Shown: positions 8,206 to 18,225, numbered from the stretch's first letter. The stretch is 64,000 nucleotides of DNA from an uncultured Lachnospiraceae bacterium (GCA_945913255.1 CAMEDC010000007.1:39593-103592); one strand, 5' to 3'. Notes: generated by a model from the letters alone, not told the origin. Numbers and translations: made by a program.

Positions 8206-10626
8206 TTAGCTTCTCAGTTCGATATCCAACTGGTTCTTCAGGTTTTTCAGAATCTTATTCACATATTTATCTACGGAATCCGCTTCAAAAGCCTGCTCCT
8301 TCGGTCTGAATGCAATGGAAAATGCCATACTCTTTTTATCAGCAGGAATCTGCTCTCCCTCATATACATCAAAGAGCCTGATGTCATTCACGTAGGCACA
8401 TGCATTTTTTATCACCTTTTCCACCTGTCCGCAGGAAATTTCCTTATTCATCACAAGTGACAGGTCACGGCTTTCCTCCGGGAATTTTGATAACGGTGTG
8501 AAGGATGCTTTTCTGTCATACCACTGAGAAAGCAGCTTCATATCAATTTCCATGAGATAAGCATCTCCTCTGAAATCCAGGGGCTCAGCGACTTCATATG
8601 CCACCTTTCCCAGATAACCCATTTCAACTCCCTCACAGGTAATTGCAGCAGTCTGATAAGGATGTAACCATGGTCTTGAAGACGGCTGGTAATCAAAGGA
8701 AAGGAACAGAGTTTCCGCAACCTTTTCTGCGATTCCCTTCATGGTAAAAAAGCTTTCCTTGCCGCCAAAGATTCCGACACAAAGTGTGTCTCTCTCATCA
8801 GGATAATCGGTAAGAGGAAGTTCTTCCGGAATAAACTTCTTTCCAAGTTCAAACAGTCTTCCCTCCGAGTTGCCCTTCTTATAATTTCTCGCGATGGCAT
8901 TCAGCATGGAAGGTGCCAGCGTCGTTCTCATAAGAGACAGTTCCTCATTAATCGGATTCAAAATGCGGATTGCTCTGCGCTCAGGTGCATCCTCAGGCAG
9001 GCGAAGCAAATCCAGATCCGAGGGTGAGAAGAAGGAATAGTGAATACATTCATAAGCACCGATACTGCATAGTGTCTTCTTTAATTTCAATTCCTTTTTC
9101 TGCTTTCTGTTCAAGCCACCCATGGTAACTTTCGCCTCCGGCATAAAGGTGGGAACCACATGATCATAACCGTACATACGGATAACTTCCTCTGCCACGT
9201 CAGGATAATCTTCCATATCCTCACGATAGGCAGGAACTTGTAATGTCAGCTCATCCCCGGTAATGGAGGGAGCAAACTGCAGATTCTTCATAATTCTCAG
9301 GATCTCGTTCTCAGGGACTTCAATTCCCAGCACATCATTTACACGGCAAATACTGACCTTCATCTCTCTGGGGTCAATAGAATTACCTGTATTTATGTCA
9401 ACATGAGTTGCGGAAACCTTACCGCATCCCAGTTCCTCTATCAGATGCAGTGCACGTTTCATTGCATTTACAGTAGAATATTCATCCACACCCTTCTCGT
9501 ACTTCGCACTGGCGTCTGTTCTCTTTCCAAGCGAACGGGAAGTTTTGCGAATATTGTCTCTCGCAAACTTTGCAGACTCAAACATAACTTCATTTGTGGT
9601 ATCACGTATTTCCGAATTCAAGCCTCCCATAACACCGGCCAAAGCCACAGGTTTTACGCCATCACAGATAACAAGATTATTGGAATTCAATGTATATTCC
9701 TGAGAATCCAGCGTCACGATCTTTTCATCCTCGCCTGCACGTCTTACCTGAATCGCATTTCCTTCCAGATAATCACAGTCAAAAGCATGCATCGGCTGTC
9801 CCATCTCCAGCATCACATAGTTTGTAATATCAACAATATTGGAAATTGCATCCTGTCCAACCAGAGCAAGCCTGCGCTTCATCCAGAGCGGAGATTCCCC
9901 AATCTTTACATCATATACATAATGCGCAATGTATCTCGGGCAAAGATCTTGGGCATCCACAGACACATGAAAATCCTTCTTTTCAAAACCTGTTGTATGA
10001 TAATCCAAAGAGGGCATTTTCAGTTCTTTGCCAAGAGCCGCAGCCACTTCTCTTGCAATTCCGAGAATGCTCTGACAGTCAGGTCTGTTTGCTGTAATGG
10101 ATACATCAAAAATCCAGTCATCCAGGCCAAGCATCGGTTTTACATCTGCTCCAATCTCGGCATCTTCCGGAAGAACAAGAAGCCCGTTATAGCCTGCGCC
10201 GGGGAACATATTCTCACTTACACCAAGTTCAACGCCGGAACAGAGCATACCTTCGGAATCATATCCGCGAAGCTTCCCCTTTTTAATCGTCATTGTGCCT
10301 TCTACTGTCTTATGATCCTTTGCTGTCATATAGACACTTGCACCAACCAGAGCAACAGGGAACTTTCCGCCTGCCTTCACATTGTCTGCACCACAGCAGA
10401 TTTGAAAACTGCCGTGAGAACCGGCATTCACTTTACATACATGGAGATGTGTCTCGGGTATAGGATCACATTCTTCAACAAGACCGACTACAACACCGTT
10501 TACATCCTTCCCTACTTCAATCAGTTCCTCCACCTCAAATCCACAGGAAAACAGTTTCTTCTCCAGTTCCTGCGGGGTGATATCAATCTCTACATATTCT
10601 TTCAACCAACTCAAAGGTACTAACAT
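8206..10626 (-). CDS. pheT: Phenylalanyl-tRNA synthetase beta subunit
   Basis: Large subunit of the alpha2-beta2 enzyme charging tRNA-Phe. About 806 residues with the usual order: N-terminal start MLVPLSWLKEYV, an OB-fold tRNA-binding domain (about 40-150), B3/B4 editing region, B5 domain (about 400-475) and a C-terminal ferredoxin-like anticodon-binding domain (last 90 residues, from TPLSKFPEESRDLSLV). Start set at ATG 10626 behind GGAGG; the GTG at 10647 would put that ribosome site inside the gene. It directly follows pheS, so the two share the T-box-controlled transcript. Confidence 0.97.
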   Translation of the reverse strand: MLVPLSWLKEYVEIDITPQELEKKLFSCGFEVEELIEVGKDVNGVVVGLVEECDPIPETHLHVCKVNAGSHGSFQICCGADNVKAGGKFPVALVGASVYMTAKDHKTVEGTMTIKKGKLRGYDSEGMLCSGVELGVSENMFPGAGYNGLLVLPEDAEIGADVKPMLGLDDWIFDVSITANRPDCQSILGIAREVAAALGKELKMPSLDYHTTGFEKKDFHVSVDAQDLCPRYIAHYVYDVKIGESPLWMKRRLALVGQDAISNIVDITNYVMLEMGQPMHAFDCDYLEGNAIQVRRAGEDEKIVTLDSQEYTLNSNNLVICDGVKPVALAGVMGGLNSEIRDTTNEVMFESAKFARDNIRKTSRSLGKRTDASAKYEKGVDEYSTVNAMKRALHLIEELGCGKVSATHVDINTGNSIDPREMKVSICRVNDVLGIEVPENEILRIMKNLQFAPSITGDELTLQVPAYREDMEDYPDVAEEVIRMYGYDHVVPTFMPEAKVTMGGLNRKQKKELKLKKTLCSIGAYECIHYSFFSPSDLDLLRLPEDAPERRAIRILNPINEELSLMRTTLAPSMLNAIARNYKKGNSEGRLFELGKKFIPEELPLTDYPDERDTLCVGIFGGKESFFTMKGIAEKVAETLFLSFDYQPSSRPWLHPYQTAAITCEGVEMGYLGKVAYEVAEPLDFRGDAYLMEIDMKLLSQWYDRKASFTPLSKFPEESRDLSLVMNKEISCGQVEKVIKNACAYVNDIRLFDVYEGEQIPADKKSMAFSIAFRPKEQAFEADSVDKYVNKILKNLKNQLDIELRS

Positions 10627-10647
10627 TTTTATCCTCCATTCCGACAC

Positions 10648-11679
10648 TTAGTTGTCATCAATCTGTTTCAAAACACGCAGGTCAGACTCATAAAACATTT
10701 TGATATTATTAATGCCATATTTCAACATGGTAGCACGTTCCAGTCCGATACCGAATGCCAGACCACTGTATTCATTGGAATCAATTCCGCAGTTTTCCAA
10801 CACTTTCTTATTGACAATTCCTGCTCCGAGGATCTCAATCCACCCCGTACCCTTACAGAGTTTGCAGCCCTTGCCGCCGCATTCAAAACAGCTTACATCC
10901 ACCTCTACGGAAGGCTCTGTAAACGGGAAATAAGAGGGGCGAAGCCTGGTTGTGGTACCCTCTCCGTAAATTTTCTGCACAAACATATCCAGCATACCTT
11001 TTAGATCGCAGAGCGTAATCTTTTTGTCTACAACAAGCCCTTCCATCTGATGGAACATAGGGGAATGGGTCGCATCATCATCGGAACGGAATACCTTTCC
11101 CGGAGATAATATCTTAATGGGCGGTTTTTTGCTCTCCATCGTATGAATCTGAGCCGCAGAAGTCTGCGTTGCAAGCAAAAACTCAGGAGACAGATAAAAC
11201 GTGTCCTGCATGTCTCTTGCGGGATGATCCTTCGGTGTATTCAGCGCCGTAAAATTATAGTAATCATTTTCAATTTCCCTGTTTTCAAAGACTTCAAACC
11301 CCATGCCCGCAAATACATCTATCAGCTGGTTTCTCATCTGTGTAATGGGATGCAGTTTTCCTGTTTCCATCACTTCCGCAGGCATTGTCACATCAATTTT
11401 CTCCATTTCATAGCGGAGTGTAAGCTCTTTTTCCTTCATCTTTTCGTCCAGCTCTGTAAATTTCTGCTGAGCCCACTCCTTCAATTCATTGACACCTTTT
11501 CCGAAGTTCGCGCGCTCCTCCGGTGCAATATTTTTCATTTCCTTCATCATCTGGCCGATTTTACCGGTTTTGGAGTCCAGGAACTGCTTCCTAAGTTCAA
11601 AAGCGGCTGCTCTTGACTGGGCACGCTGTTCCATACCTTCCAGGATTTCCTGTTTGATACTCTCAAATCTGTCGTTCAT
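10648..11679 (-). CDS. pheS: Phenylalanyl-tRNA synthetase alpha subunit
   Basis: Catalytic subunit of phenylalanyl-tRNA synthetase (class II). 343 residues, standard length: N-terminal coiled coil (about 1-85), motif 2 region with the DTFYL and [11 protein letters not shown] blocks, and motif 3 [14 protein letters not shown] near the C-terminus. A Cys cluster [17 protein letters not shown] sits near residue 275, as I recall from other Firmicutes PheS. Start is ATG 11679 with GGAGG upstream; the frame stays open through the T-box terminator region but that is untranslated leader. pheT follows immediately. Confidence 0.97.
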   Translation of the reverse strand: MNDRFESIKQEILEGMEQRAQSRAAAFELRKQFLDSKTGKIGQMMKEMKNIAPEERANFGKGVNELKEWAQQKFTELDEKMKEKELTLRYEMEKIDVTMPAEVMETGKLHPITQMRNQLIDVFAGMGFEVFENREIENDYYNFTALNTPKDHPARDMQDTFYLSPEFLLATQTSAAQIHTMESKKPPIKILSPGKVFRSDDDATHSPMFHQMEGLVVDKKITLCDLKGMLDMFVQKIYGEGTTTRLRPSYFPFTEPSVEVDVSCFECGGKGCKLCKGTGWIEILGAGIVNKKVLENCGIDSNEYSGLAFGIGLERATMLKYGINNIKMFYESDLRVLKQIDDN

Positions 11680-11745
11680 GAAAAAACCTCCATTCTTTGT
11701 TCTGTTATTTTCAGATAATGCCGCGTCGGCTCTTTGCCCACGCAC

Positions 11746-12025
11746 AAAAAAGTCCCATGCACTCTCACAGTGCATGGGACGAATTGACTTTTCTCCGCGG
11801 TACCACCCAATTTCTTCGTTCAAACGAAGCTCTCATTCACGCTTAACGCACGTCAGACGTCCTGAACTACTTCTCATCCATCTAAAAGTACTGTTTTCAT
11901 CCAGGCAGCTCCGGTGGGAAATTCAAGGCATCATCTGAACCTAAGGAAGCTTGCAGCCGGTGACTTCCTCTCTCTGTAAGAAAATGAGCCTCTACTGTGC
12001 ACCATCAATGCATTTTACTAACTAA
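11746..12025 (-). promoter_or_regulatory. T-box leader of pheST (tRNA-Phe sensing)
   Basis: The minus strand carries the canonical T-box core TGGTACCGCGGAG (about 11793-11805), then an 11-bp-plus terminator hairpin (11752-11780, arms GTCCCATGCACT and AGTGCATGGGAC) with a six-U tail at 11746-11751, 66 bases before pheS. A TTC triplet at 11918-11920 in the context GAATTTCCCACC fits a phenylalanine specifier. Uncharged tRNA-Phe would favour the antiterminator and raise pheST expression. Confidence 0.92.
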
Positions 12026-12031
12026 TTTCAT

Positions 12032-12060
12032 ATCTTAACGATTTTTAACGGGAATGTCAA
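12032..12060 (-). promoter_or_regulatory. Sigma-A promoter for the pheST T-box leader
   Basis: TTGACA (12055-12060), 17-base spacer, TAAGAT (12032-12037) on the minus strand. It lies 8 bases downstream of the MATE gene stop, so the pheST unit is transcribed separately from the preceding operon. Confidence 0.82.
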
Positions 12061-12068
12061 GAAGAAGT

Positions 12069-13448
12069 TTATTTCAACGCCTTTTTCTTCCAGCTTCCCC
12101 TCATGTAAAAGATGGTAGTGATCAATGCCCCTATCAGCCAGGAACACAGAAGGGAGATAAATACACATTCCTGTCTTCCACCGGGAAATTCGGGGCTTCT
12201 GGTCATCCAGGCTATCCCATATGCTACAGGCACTCGTACAACGACTGTAGTAAAAAGGGAAATCCACATTGGTGTCATGGTATCTCCGGCTCCACGCATT
12301 ACTCCTGACAGGCTCTGGGTCACAGCCATGGCAATATAACCGGCAGCAATGATGCCCATCATCCTTCTGCTTAGTTCCACCAATTCAACCGTCTCTGTAA
12401 AAATACCCATCAGTTGCTTTCCGAAAATCAAGATAAGTCCTGTTAAAGTAGTGGTCGTTAATACCGCAATCAGTGTTCCCTGCTTCGCTCCTTTGGTTAC
12501 TCTGTCATAGGCTTTTGCACCTACATTTTGACCTGCATAGGTCGTCATTGCTGTTCCGAAAGAGAAATTCGGCAGCATTGCAAAACCATCTACACGCATG
12601 ACAATCACGTTAGCAGCAATAAATGCTTCACCGAAGCTGTTTGTCAGAGACTGTACAATTACCATCGCCATAGAAAAAATAGCCTGTGTCAAACCTGATG
12701 GCAGACCAAGCTTGACAATATTGCTTACATATTCCCCATGGGGCTTTATGAAATGAATTTTAAAATCAAAAACCTCTGTCATTCTTGCAAGTTTAAGAAC
12801 ACACAGCAAGGCTGACACTGCCTGGGCAATTACGGTTGCCAGAGCGACTCCGCTGACGCCCATATTGAAATTAGCTACAAAAAGAATATCAAGCACGATA
12901 TTCAATACTGTAGACACCAAAAGATATACCAACGCAGAAAAAGCATCCCCCAGTCCTCTCAGGACACCGCTTAAAATATTATAATAGGCACATCCTACAC
13001 TGCCAAGGAACATAATCATCAGATAGGAATTACACCATTCAAGGATACTTTCCGGCGTCTTCAGGAGTACCAGCAGCGGGCGTACAACTATTAGGGAAAG
13101 TGCCATGATAATGACCACAGCTACTGCTGTCAGGAAAAAACAATTCCCTATTGTATATGAAAGTTCTTCTCTCTGTTTTGCACCAAAATACTGTGACACC
13201 ATAATACTGGCACCCATGCTGATGCCAACGAACAATACCAGAAGAAGATTTAAGATAGGTCCTGCACTGCCCACTGCAGCCAGCGCATTATCTCCCACAT
13301 ATCTTCCTACCACAATGCTGTCCACTGTATTATATAGCTGCTGTGCAATGTTGCCAATCAACATGGGAACGGTAAACAGTACAATCTGTTTCCAGGGTTC
13401 TCCCACTGTCATGTCTGTTGCTTGAAATAATTTCTTTATCGAATTCAT
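12069..13448 (-). CDS. MATE family multidrug/cation antiporter
   Basis: A 459-residue polytopic inner-membrane protein with about 12 hydrophobic segments and the twofold MatE repeat. The first repeat begins PWKQIVLFTVPMLIGNIAQQ, followed by YNTVDSIVVGRYVG; the second begins near residue 235 (VKLGLPSGLTQAIFSMAM). Members export drugs or metabolites in exchange for sodium or protons; the substrate cannot be predicted. ATG 13448 is preceded by GGAG. It is the last gene of a SpoIID-like, YihY-like, MATE run with gaps of 14 and 31 bases, which suggests a shared transcript but not a shared function. Confidence 0.93.
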   Translation of the reverse strand: MNSIKKLFQATDMTVGEPWKQIVLFTVPMLIGNIAQQLYNTVDSIVVGRYVGDNALAAVGSAGPILNLLLVLFVGISMGASIMVSQYFGAKQREELSYTIGNCFFLTAVAVVIIMALSLIVVRPLLVLLKTPESILEWCNSYLMIMFLGSVGCAYYNILSGVLRGLGDAFSALVYLLVSTVLNIVLDILFVANFNMGVSGVALATVIAQAVSALLCVLKLARMTEVFDFKIHFIKPHGEYVSNIVKLGLPSGLTQAIFSMAMVIVQSLTNSFGEAFIAANVIVMRVDGFAMLPNFSFGTAMTTYAGQNVGAKAYDRVTKGAKQGTLIAVLTTTTLTGLILIFGKQLMGIFTETVELVELSRRMMGIIAAGYIAMAVTQSLSGVMRGAGDTMTPMWISLFTTVVVRVPVAYGIAWMTRSPEFPGGRQECVFISLLCSWLIGALITTIFYMRGSWKKKALK

Positions 13449-13479
13449 TGTATTTCTCCGTTCTTGCGTTAATAATTAT

Positions 13480-14319
13480 TCACTGCCTGCTTCTGGCATT
13501 TACCAGTACTTTATTCACCGGACTGAAATACCGGTTCAAATAAGCTCCCACCATGATAATGTACATACAGAAATACATCCATAACAATATTATGATGATA
13601 ATTGAAAGACTTCCGTAAACACCATATGTATTGCTGTATGTCACATACAGGGAAAAGCCCCAGGAAAACACACTCCAGACAACAGCCGAGAAAGCTGCAC
13701 CGGGAATCTGCTCCTTAAACCTAAGCTTTATATCCGGGACATAGGCATAGATTGCGGCAAACAGCAAAGTCAAGACCACCCAGACAACCAGGAATCGAAA
13801 ATTCATAATAAAGGATACCAGTCTTTCAAGGGGCGGTAACCTGTGTAAAATCAGAGAAACCAGCTGATTACCGAACACATTTATAAAAAGCCCCAGAATG
13901 ACAATTACCAGCATCACTATTGTATAGAAACTGGCAATTGCCCGAACTACGAAATAATTTCGCTTTTCTTCCACGCCATTGATGGCATTCAGCCCTCTCA
14001 TCAGCGCCATGACACCCTTTGCAGCTGACCATATGGTAGCGATAATCGCAATTGATATGATTCCGGCAGACTTATCATATACATCAGAAATCAGGCTGAT
14101 TGCCAGAGGATCCACCTTGTCCGGAACCACTTCCGTTATTGCCTCCACCAGATTTTCCTCCGTCAGCGGCGTATACGGAATAATCGCACAGATCATCATC
14201 AACATCGGGACGATGGACAGGAAAAAGAAAAATGCAATACTTGCTGCATATGCGCTGATATTCTGCTTTCTCATCTGTTCCGAAAAATTTTTATAAATCA
14301 GATATAGCTTATGAACCAC
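13480..14319 (-). CDS. YihY/BrkB family membrane protein
   Basis: A 279-residue integral membrane protein with about six hydrophobic segments. The N-terminal block SAYAASIAFFFFLSIVPMLMM (near residues 22-41) and the later GAAFSAVVWSVFSWGFSLYV and the YGVYGSLSIIIIILLWMY region are typical of YihY/UPF0761 proteins. The family was once called ribonuclease BN, which is now regarded as a misassignment; its molecular role is unknown. The start codon is GTG at 14319 with AGGAGAG upstream. It sits 14 bases downstream of the SpoIID-like gene. Confidence 0.9.
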   Translation of the reverse strand: MVHKLYLIYKNFSEQMRKQNISAYAASIAFFFFLSIVPMLMMICAIIPYTPLTEENLVEAITEVVPDKVDPLAISLISDVYDKSAGIISIAIIATIWSAAKGVMALMRGLNAINGVEEKRNYFVVRAIASFYTIVMLVIVILGLFINVFGNQLVSLILHRLPPLERLVSFIMNFRFLVVWVVLTLLFAAIYAYVPDIKLRFKEQIPGAAFSAVVWSVFSWGFSLYVTYSNTYGVYGSLSIIIIILLWMYFCMYIIMVGAYLNRYFSPVNKVLVNARSRQ

Positions 14320-14333
14320 TTTTTCTCTCCTAC

Positions 14334-16283
14334 TTACTCATAAATACTGACCAATTTACAGCTTTCATAGAAATATATCAGTATTTCTTCGGCACTGTAA
14401 CCACTCTCAGCCATATGACGCGCCCCGTTCTGACTCATACCGACACCGTGTCCGAAACCGCCACCGCTTATGGTATATCCTACCACATCCTGTTCCTCTT
14501 TGCCAGTTGAAATGACAAAAAAGCCACTGGGAAGAAGATAGTTGCTGGCAACTTTGCTTCCGTCCTGTCTGCATATCTTGCTTTCTCCGTTATTCAGCAC
14601 ATAGCGGATATTATGTTCTGAGATTACTTTATATGTATCTTCCTCTGTCTCAATGATGAGTTCATCTGCCACGCCGCCGGCACCTCTTTTTTCAATCCGG
14701 ATTTCTCTCACATGATGAAATTTTCCGATTTCACGGCTTACATATTCTCCATCCTGCAATGTAAGTATGAGTTTATTGTTTGCTGCGTAACGCTTTTGCA
14801 AAATCTCCCGAATATGTCCCACGTCAAGTTCTTCCACCTCATATGTCCAACGGTACCAGCCTTCCGAAGCTTCAAAATCATCTTTGTTTTTGTTACTGAT
14901 AAACTCAGCAAATGCTTCTTCCTCCCGAAGTTCCTCTCCTTTTGCAGAATTCTCCTGTTTCATGGCAGTTCGACTTATCTCTTTTGCATGCAAATAAGTA
15001 ATCTGTTTTGCCTCTTCCGTTTTCCAGACGTTGGCATCGCTCCCTATTCCGCATGAAGTGGAATAATAATATGTTCCCGCCAATTCCCCGGTTTCCGTAA
15101 ACAGCAACTGTCCATATGTCTCCTTAACTGACGTTGTTGTGCTTTCCTGTTCCAGAATATTATTGTAAACCTGATAAGAGGTACTGTCATCCACATGGGC
15201 GCCATACTGAGGATAACCGGCATGTTCCATATGTCCATATGCGTAGGTTCTTGCGCATACAGCCTGTGCCTTCAAAGCTTCCATTGGGTACCCCGCAGGC
15301 ATTTCACTGGGCACCACACTGTAAAGATATTCTTCCAACAGTACTTCGTTTACAATAATGATTCCGCTTTCCGTAAGCAGCAGCTCCAGCTTCCCTCTGT
15401 AAGAAGGAGCTCCCTGACTTCTTCTTAATCCGGCAATACACGTTTTTCCAGTCAATACATCCGGTACAATGTATACCCTGTCGCTCTCAAAGTAGTTGCT
15501 GCCCATCTCAAATTCCAGCTTTTCTCCGGCGCTGTGCTTTTCTGTTTTCAGATTGTCATATTCCCCGTAAACCACTGTAAAATCCGTATCCGATGTAATC
15601 ACGGTATTTTCATGAAAAATGCCGGAAAGATCATCTGCTTTTATCAACACCCTGATATATTGCATTGCCTCTTCTTTTACCATAAGTATTCCGCAGATTT
15701 TACCGTCTTCCAGACAAAAATCCGTAAAGCTATATCCAAAACAGATATCTGATGCCGTACACATTTCCAGACTGTCATACAATCGATAACCTTTGTAGTT
15801 CTCTGCGAGAGGGATTTTACCATAACCTTCTATCTCAATTCCCTCTTCATCCGCTCTCAGCACTTTGCCATTTACTTTATTCTTCTTCAGAACGATGTTT
15901 GTAACCTCTCCATCCTTAAGGATAATATCTGCCACCTGTTCCCTGACAGATTTCTCCGGGCGATATCGCATCTTCTCCTGCGATGCTGTCGCATCTCTCT
16001 TCTCATCCATCTCCCCGGACAATTCCCCCCATAGATACCGCTCTCTTTCTCCATCCCTGAAAATCAGGATTCCACTGTCATCTTCTTCCAGGATCCAAAC
16101 ATTGGAAAGCTTTTGAATCACAGGTATATGGGGTTTTGGCAGTTCAGGTTCTTCTTCCTCTTTATGCATCAGCGTTACAATCAGTTTTCCAACCACCAGG
16201 ATGATAAGAAGTAATGCTCCAAGGACACAGATAAATGCTTTCAGCTGCATACGTTGTGATTTACTAAATCCATTTCTGTCCAA
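14334..16283 (-). CDS. SpoIID/LytB-domain membrane-anchored protein
   Basis: A 649-residue protein with one N-terminal membrane anchor (about residues 13-34) and a long extracytoplasmic part. A SpoIID/LytB core lies near residues 320-430 (VPSEMPAGYPMEALKAQAVC, RTYAY), and the SpoIID C-terminal block GGGFGHGVGMSQNGA lies near residue 605. SpoIID is a lytic transglycosylase in the engulfment machinery; this protein is nearly twice as long as the B. subtilis one because of a roughly 290-residue N-terminal extension of unknown function, so it may act in growth-phase wall remodelling instead. A TTG start at 16283 has a good GGGGAG site 7 bases away; ATG 16250 is the alternative but lacks one. It lies downstream of the 6S terminator. 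Confidence 0.87.
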   Translation of the reverse strand: MDRNGFSKSQRMQLKAFICVLGALLLIILVVGKLIVTLMHKEEEEPELPKPHIPVIQKLSNVWILEEDDSGILIFRDGERERYLWGELSGEMDEKRDATASQEKMRYRPEKSVREQVADIILKDGEVTNIVLKKNKVNGKVLRADEEGIEIEGYGKIPLAENYKGYRLYDSLEMCTASDICFGYSFTDFCLEDGKICGILMVKEEAMQYIRVLIKADDLSGIFHENTVITSDTDFTVVYGEYDNLKTEKHSAGEKLEFEMGSNYFESDRVYIVPDVLTGKTCIAGLRRSQGAPSYRGKLELLLTESGIIIVNEVLLEEYLYSVVPSEMPAGYPMEALKAQAVCARTYAYGHMEHAGYPQYGAHVDDSTSYQVYNNILEQESTTTSVKETYGQLLFTETGELAGTYYYSTSCGIGSDANVWKTEEAKQITYLHAKEISRTAMKQENSAKGEELREEEAFAEFISNKNKDDFEASEGWYRWTYEVEELDVGHIREILQKRYAANNKLILTLQDGEYVSREIGKFHHVREIRIEKRGAGGVADELIIETEEDTYKVISEHNIRYVLNNGESKICRQDGSKVASNYLLPSGFFVISTGKEEQDVVGYTISGGGFGHGVGMSQNGARHMAESGYSAEEILIYFYESCKLVSIYE

Positions 16284-16312
16284 TCATTCTCTCCCCAAGT
16301 TTCAAAATCTTA

Positions 16313-16345
16313 AAAGAGCAGCCCCAAAGGACTGCTCTCTTTTCT
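16313..16345 (-). terminator. Terminator downstream of the 6S RNA
   Basis: Minus-strand hairpin with arms AGAGCAGTCC and GGGGCTGCTCT around TTT, followed by TTTT. It lies about 20 bases past the inferred 3' end of the 6S RNA and just ahead of the SpoIID-like gene, so that gene probably has its own weak promoter or depends on readthrough. Confidence 0.75.
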
Positions 16346-16364
16346 TTCGTATAATATATTTACT

Positions 16365-16560
16365 GTCTCCCCAAAATGCCGCCTCCTGTTTTTTGACTCC
16401 TAGCAATGCTAGGTGGGTTACCGCAACCAAAGCTTTTGCCTTCCCTTCCGATCCTCCTCATAGGAGTGAGGGCCTGACAGCTACCTGGCAATATAGGAAT
16501 CCCGTTTAAAGTAAATGTAGGTTCAAAAATGAACAGGAGTTATCGTGCATCTCAGGTTAC
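16365..16560 (-). ncRNA. ssrS: 6S RNA (RNA polymerase-binding regulatory RNA)
   Basis: A 196-base transcript inferred between a good promoter (16565-16593) and a terminator. Hand folding gives the 6S architecture. The 5' CCTGAGATGC pairs with the 3' GCATTTTGGG, and CTCCTGTT pairs with AACAGGAG, forming the long closing stem. A mostly single-stranded central bubble follows, with the small hairpin CCTAGC-ATT-GCTAGG in its 3' strand. The terminal arm includes GGGATTCC/GGTAACCC, TTGCC/GGCAA and CTCCT/AGGAG pairs. Known 6S RNA mimics an open promoter, sequesters the sigma-A holoenzyme and templates a short product RNA. No long ORF competes. SRP RNA and c-di-GMP riboswitch were considered and do not fit. 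Confidence 0.8.
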
Positions 16561-16564
16561 TTTT

Positions 16565-16593
16565 ATTATATCGAATCACATCGCAGAATACAA
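16565..16593 (-). promoter_or_regulatory. Promoter of the 6S RNA
   Basis: TTGTAT (16588-16593), 17-base spacer, TATAAT (16565-16570) on the minus strand, giving a start near 16558-16560, right at the beginning of the closing stem. It lies 27 bases after the pckA stop codon. Confidence 0.78.
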
Positions 16594-16620
16594 CAGTAAT
16601 TTCTGGAAAACGACGATAAT

Positions 16621-18225
16621 TTATTTCTGAGGACCTGCAGCAACAAGTGCCTTTCCGGCATCGTTTGTCTCGTATTTTGCAAAGTTCTTTACAAATCTGT
16701 CTGCAAGGTCTTTTGCCTTTGTCTCCCATTCGGATGCATCAGCATAAGTGTCGCGAGGATCCAGAATACCTGTGTCAACTCCGGGAAGTTCGGTAGGAAC
16801 CTCGAAGTTGAAGTAAGGAATCTTCTTTGTAGGAGCCTTGTTGATATCACCATTTAAGATAGCGTCAATGATTCCGCGGGTATCCTTGATGGAGATACGC
16901 TTGCCGGTTCCGTTCCAGCCGGTATTTACCAGATATGCCTTTGCGCCGCTCTGTTCCATCTTCTTAACCAGCTCTTCAGCATACTTTGTAGGATGCAGCT
17001 CCAGGAATGCCTGACCGAAGCAAGCGGAGAAGGTAGGTGTAGGCTCAGTAATTCCGCGCTCTGTACCAGCCAGCTTAGCTGTGAAACCAGACAGGAAGTA
17101 GTACTGTGTCTGCTCAGGTGTCAGAATAGATACGGGAGGCAGCACGCCGAAAGCATCTGCGGACAGGAAGATTACATTCTTTGCAGCAGGTGCGGAAGAA
17201 ACGGGACGTACAATGTTCTCGATATGATTAATGGGATAAGAAACACGAGTATTCTCGGTTACGCTCTTATCAGCGAAATCAATCTTGCCTTCTGCATCAA
17301 CGGTAACGTTCTCCAACAGAGCGTCACGTCTGATGGCATTGTAAATGTCGGGCTCGGAATCCTTGTCAAGGTTGATAACCTTAGCATAGCAGCCGCCCTC
17401 GAAGTTAAATACGCCGTTGTCATCCCAGCCGTGCTCATCATCACCGATCAGCAGACGCTTGGGATCGGTGGACAGGGTGGTCTTACCTGTTCCGGAAAGT
17501 CCGAAGAAGATTGCGGTATTCTCACCGTTCATATCTGTATTTGCGGAGCAGTGCATGGAAGCAATGCCCTTCAAAGGCAGATAGTAGTTCATCATGGAGA
17601 ACATACCCTTCTTCATCTCTCCGCCGTACCATGTATTGACGATAACCTGCTCACGGCTTGTAATGTTGAATGCCACACAGGTTTCGGAATTCAGTCCAAG
17701 CTCCTTGTAGTTCTCAACTTTTGCCTTTGAAGCATTGTATACAACGAAATCAGGCTCGAAGGAATTCAGCTCTTCCTCGGTAGGCTGGATGAACATATTC
17801 TTGATGAAATGTGCCTGCCATGCAACTTCAACGATGAAACGAACTGCCATGCGGGTATCCTTGTTGGCACCGCAGAATGCATCTACAACGAACAGTCTCT
17901 TTCCGGAAAGCTCCTTCTTTGCGATTTCTTTTACAGCTGCCCAGGTTTCCTCTGTCATAGGATGATTATCGTTCTTATATTCATCGGTGGTCCACCATAC
18001 AGTGTCCTTGGAGTTTTCATCCATAACAATGTACTTGTCTTTGGGGGAACGTCCTGTATAGATACCTGTCATTACGTTAACCGCACCAAGCTCAGTTTCC
18101 TGCCCTACCTCGTAACCTTCCAGATCGGGCTTTGTCTCTTCTTCAAACAACATCTCATAAGAAGGATTGTGCACGATTTCTGTGGTACCGGTAATGCCGT
18201 ACTTGCTTAAATTGATTTCTGCCAT
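16621..18225 (-). CDS. pckA: Phosphoenolpyruvate carboxykinase (ATP)
   Basis: Interconverts oxaloacetate plus ATP with phosphoenolpyruvate, CO2 and ADP. 534 residues, standard for the ATP-dependent class. Visible motifs are the PEP carboxykinase P-loop [11 protein letters not shown] near residue 240, the [20 protein letters not shown] block just after it, and NTGWNGTG near 430. In anaerobes it can run in the carboxylating, ATP-forming direction, which would feed oxaloacetate toward the decarboxylase operon at 40.7-46.1 kb; that link is an inference. A strong ribosome site (AAAGAGG) precedes ATG 18225. The gene has its own promoter and is followed by the 6S RNA gene. Confidence 0.97.
   Translation of the reverse strand: MAEINLSKYGITGTTEIVHNPSYEMLFEEETKPDLEGYEVGQETELGAVNVMTGIYTGRSPKDKYIVMDENSKDTVWWTTDEYKNDNHPMTEETWAAVKEIAKKELSGKRLFVVDAFCGANKDTRMAVRFIVEVAWQAHFIKNMFIQPTEEELNSFEPDFVVYNASKAKVENYKELGLNSETCVAFNITSREQVIVNTWYGGEMKKGMFSMMNYYLPLKGIASMHCSANTDMNGENTAIFFGLSGTGKTTLSTDPKRLLIGDDEHGWDDNGVFNFEGGCYAKVINLDKDSEPDIYNAIRRDALLENVTVDAEGKIDFADKSVTENTRVSYPINHIENIVRPVSSAPAAKNVIFLSADAFGVLPPVSILTPEQTQYYFLSGFTAKLAGTERGITEPTPTFSACFGQAFLELHPTKYAEELVKKMEQSGAKAYLVNTGWNGTGKRISIKDTRGIIDAILNGDINKAPTKKIPYFNFEVPTELPGVDTGILDPRDTYADASEWETKAKDLADRFVKNFAKYETNDAGKALVAAGPQK

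Noticed and set aside
9403..10623. Open frame of 406 codons on the plus strand opposite pheT
   Set aside because: It is antisense to a confidently identified gene, has no ribosome site, and its composition mirrors the pheT codon pattern.
11680..11823. Longer N-terminus for PheS
   Set aside because: The frame is open but covers the T-box terminator and core; ATG 11679 has the ribosome site and the normal PheS start.
16365..16560. SRP RNA or c-di-GMP riboswitch
   Set aside because: The SRP GGAAGGAAGCAGCC-type loop and the GEMM core are absent, while the closing stem, central bubble and 3' mini-hairpin match 6S RNA.
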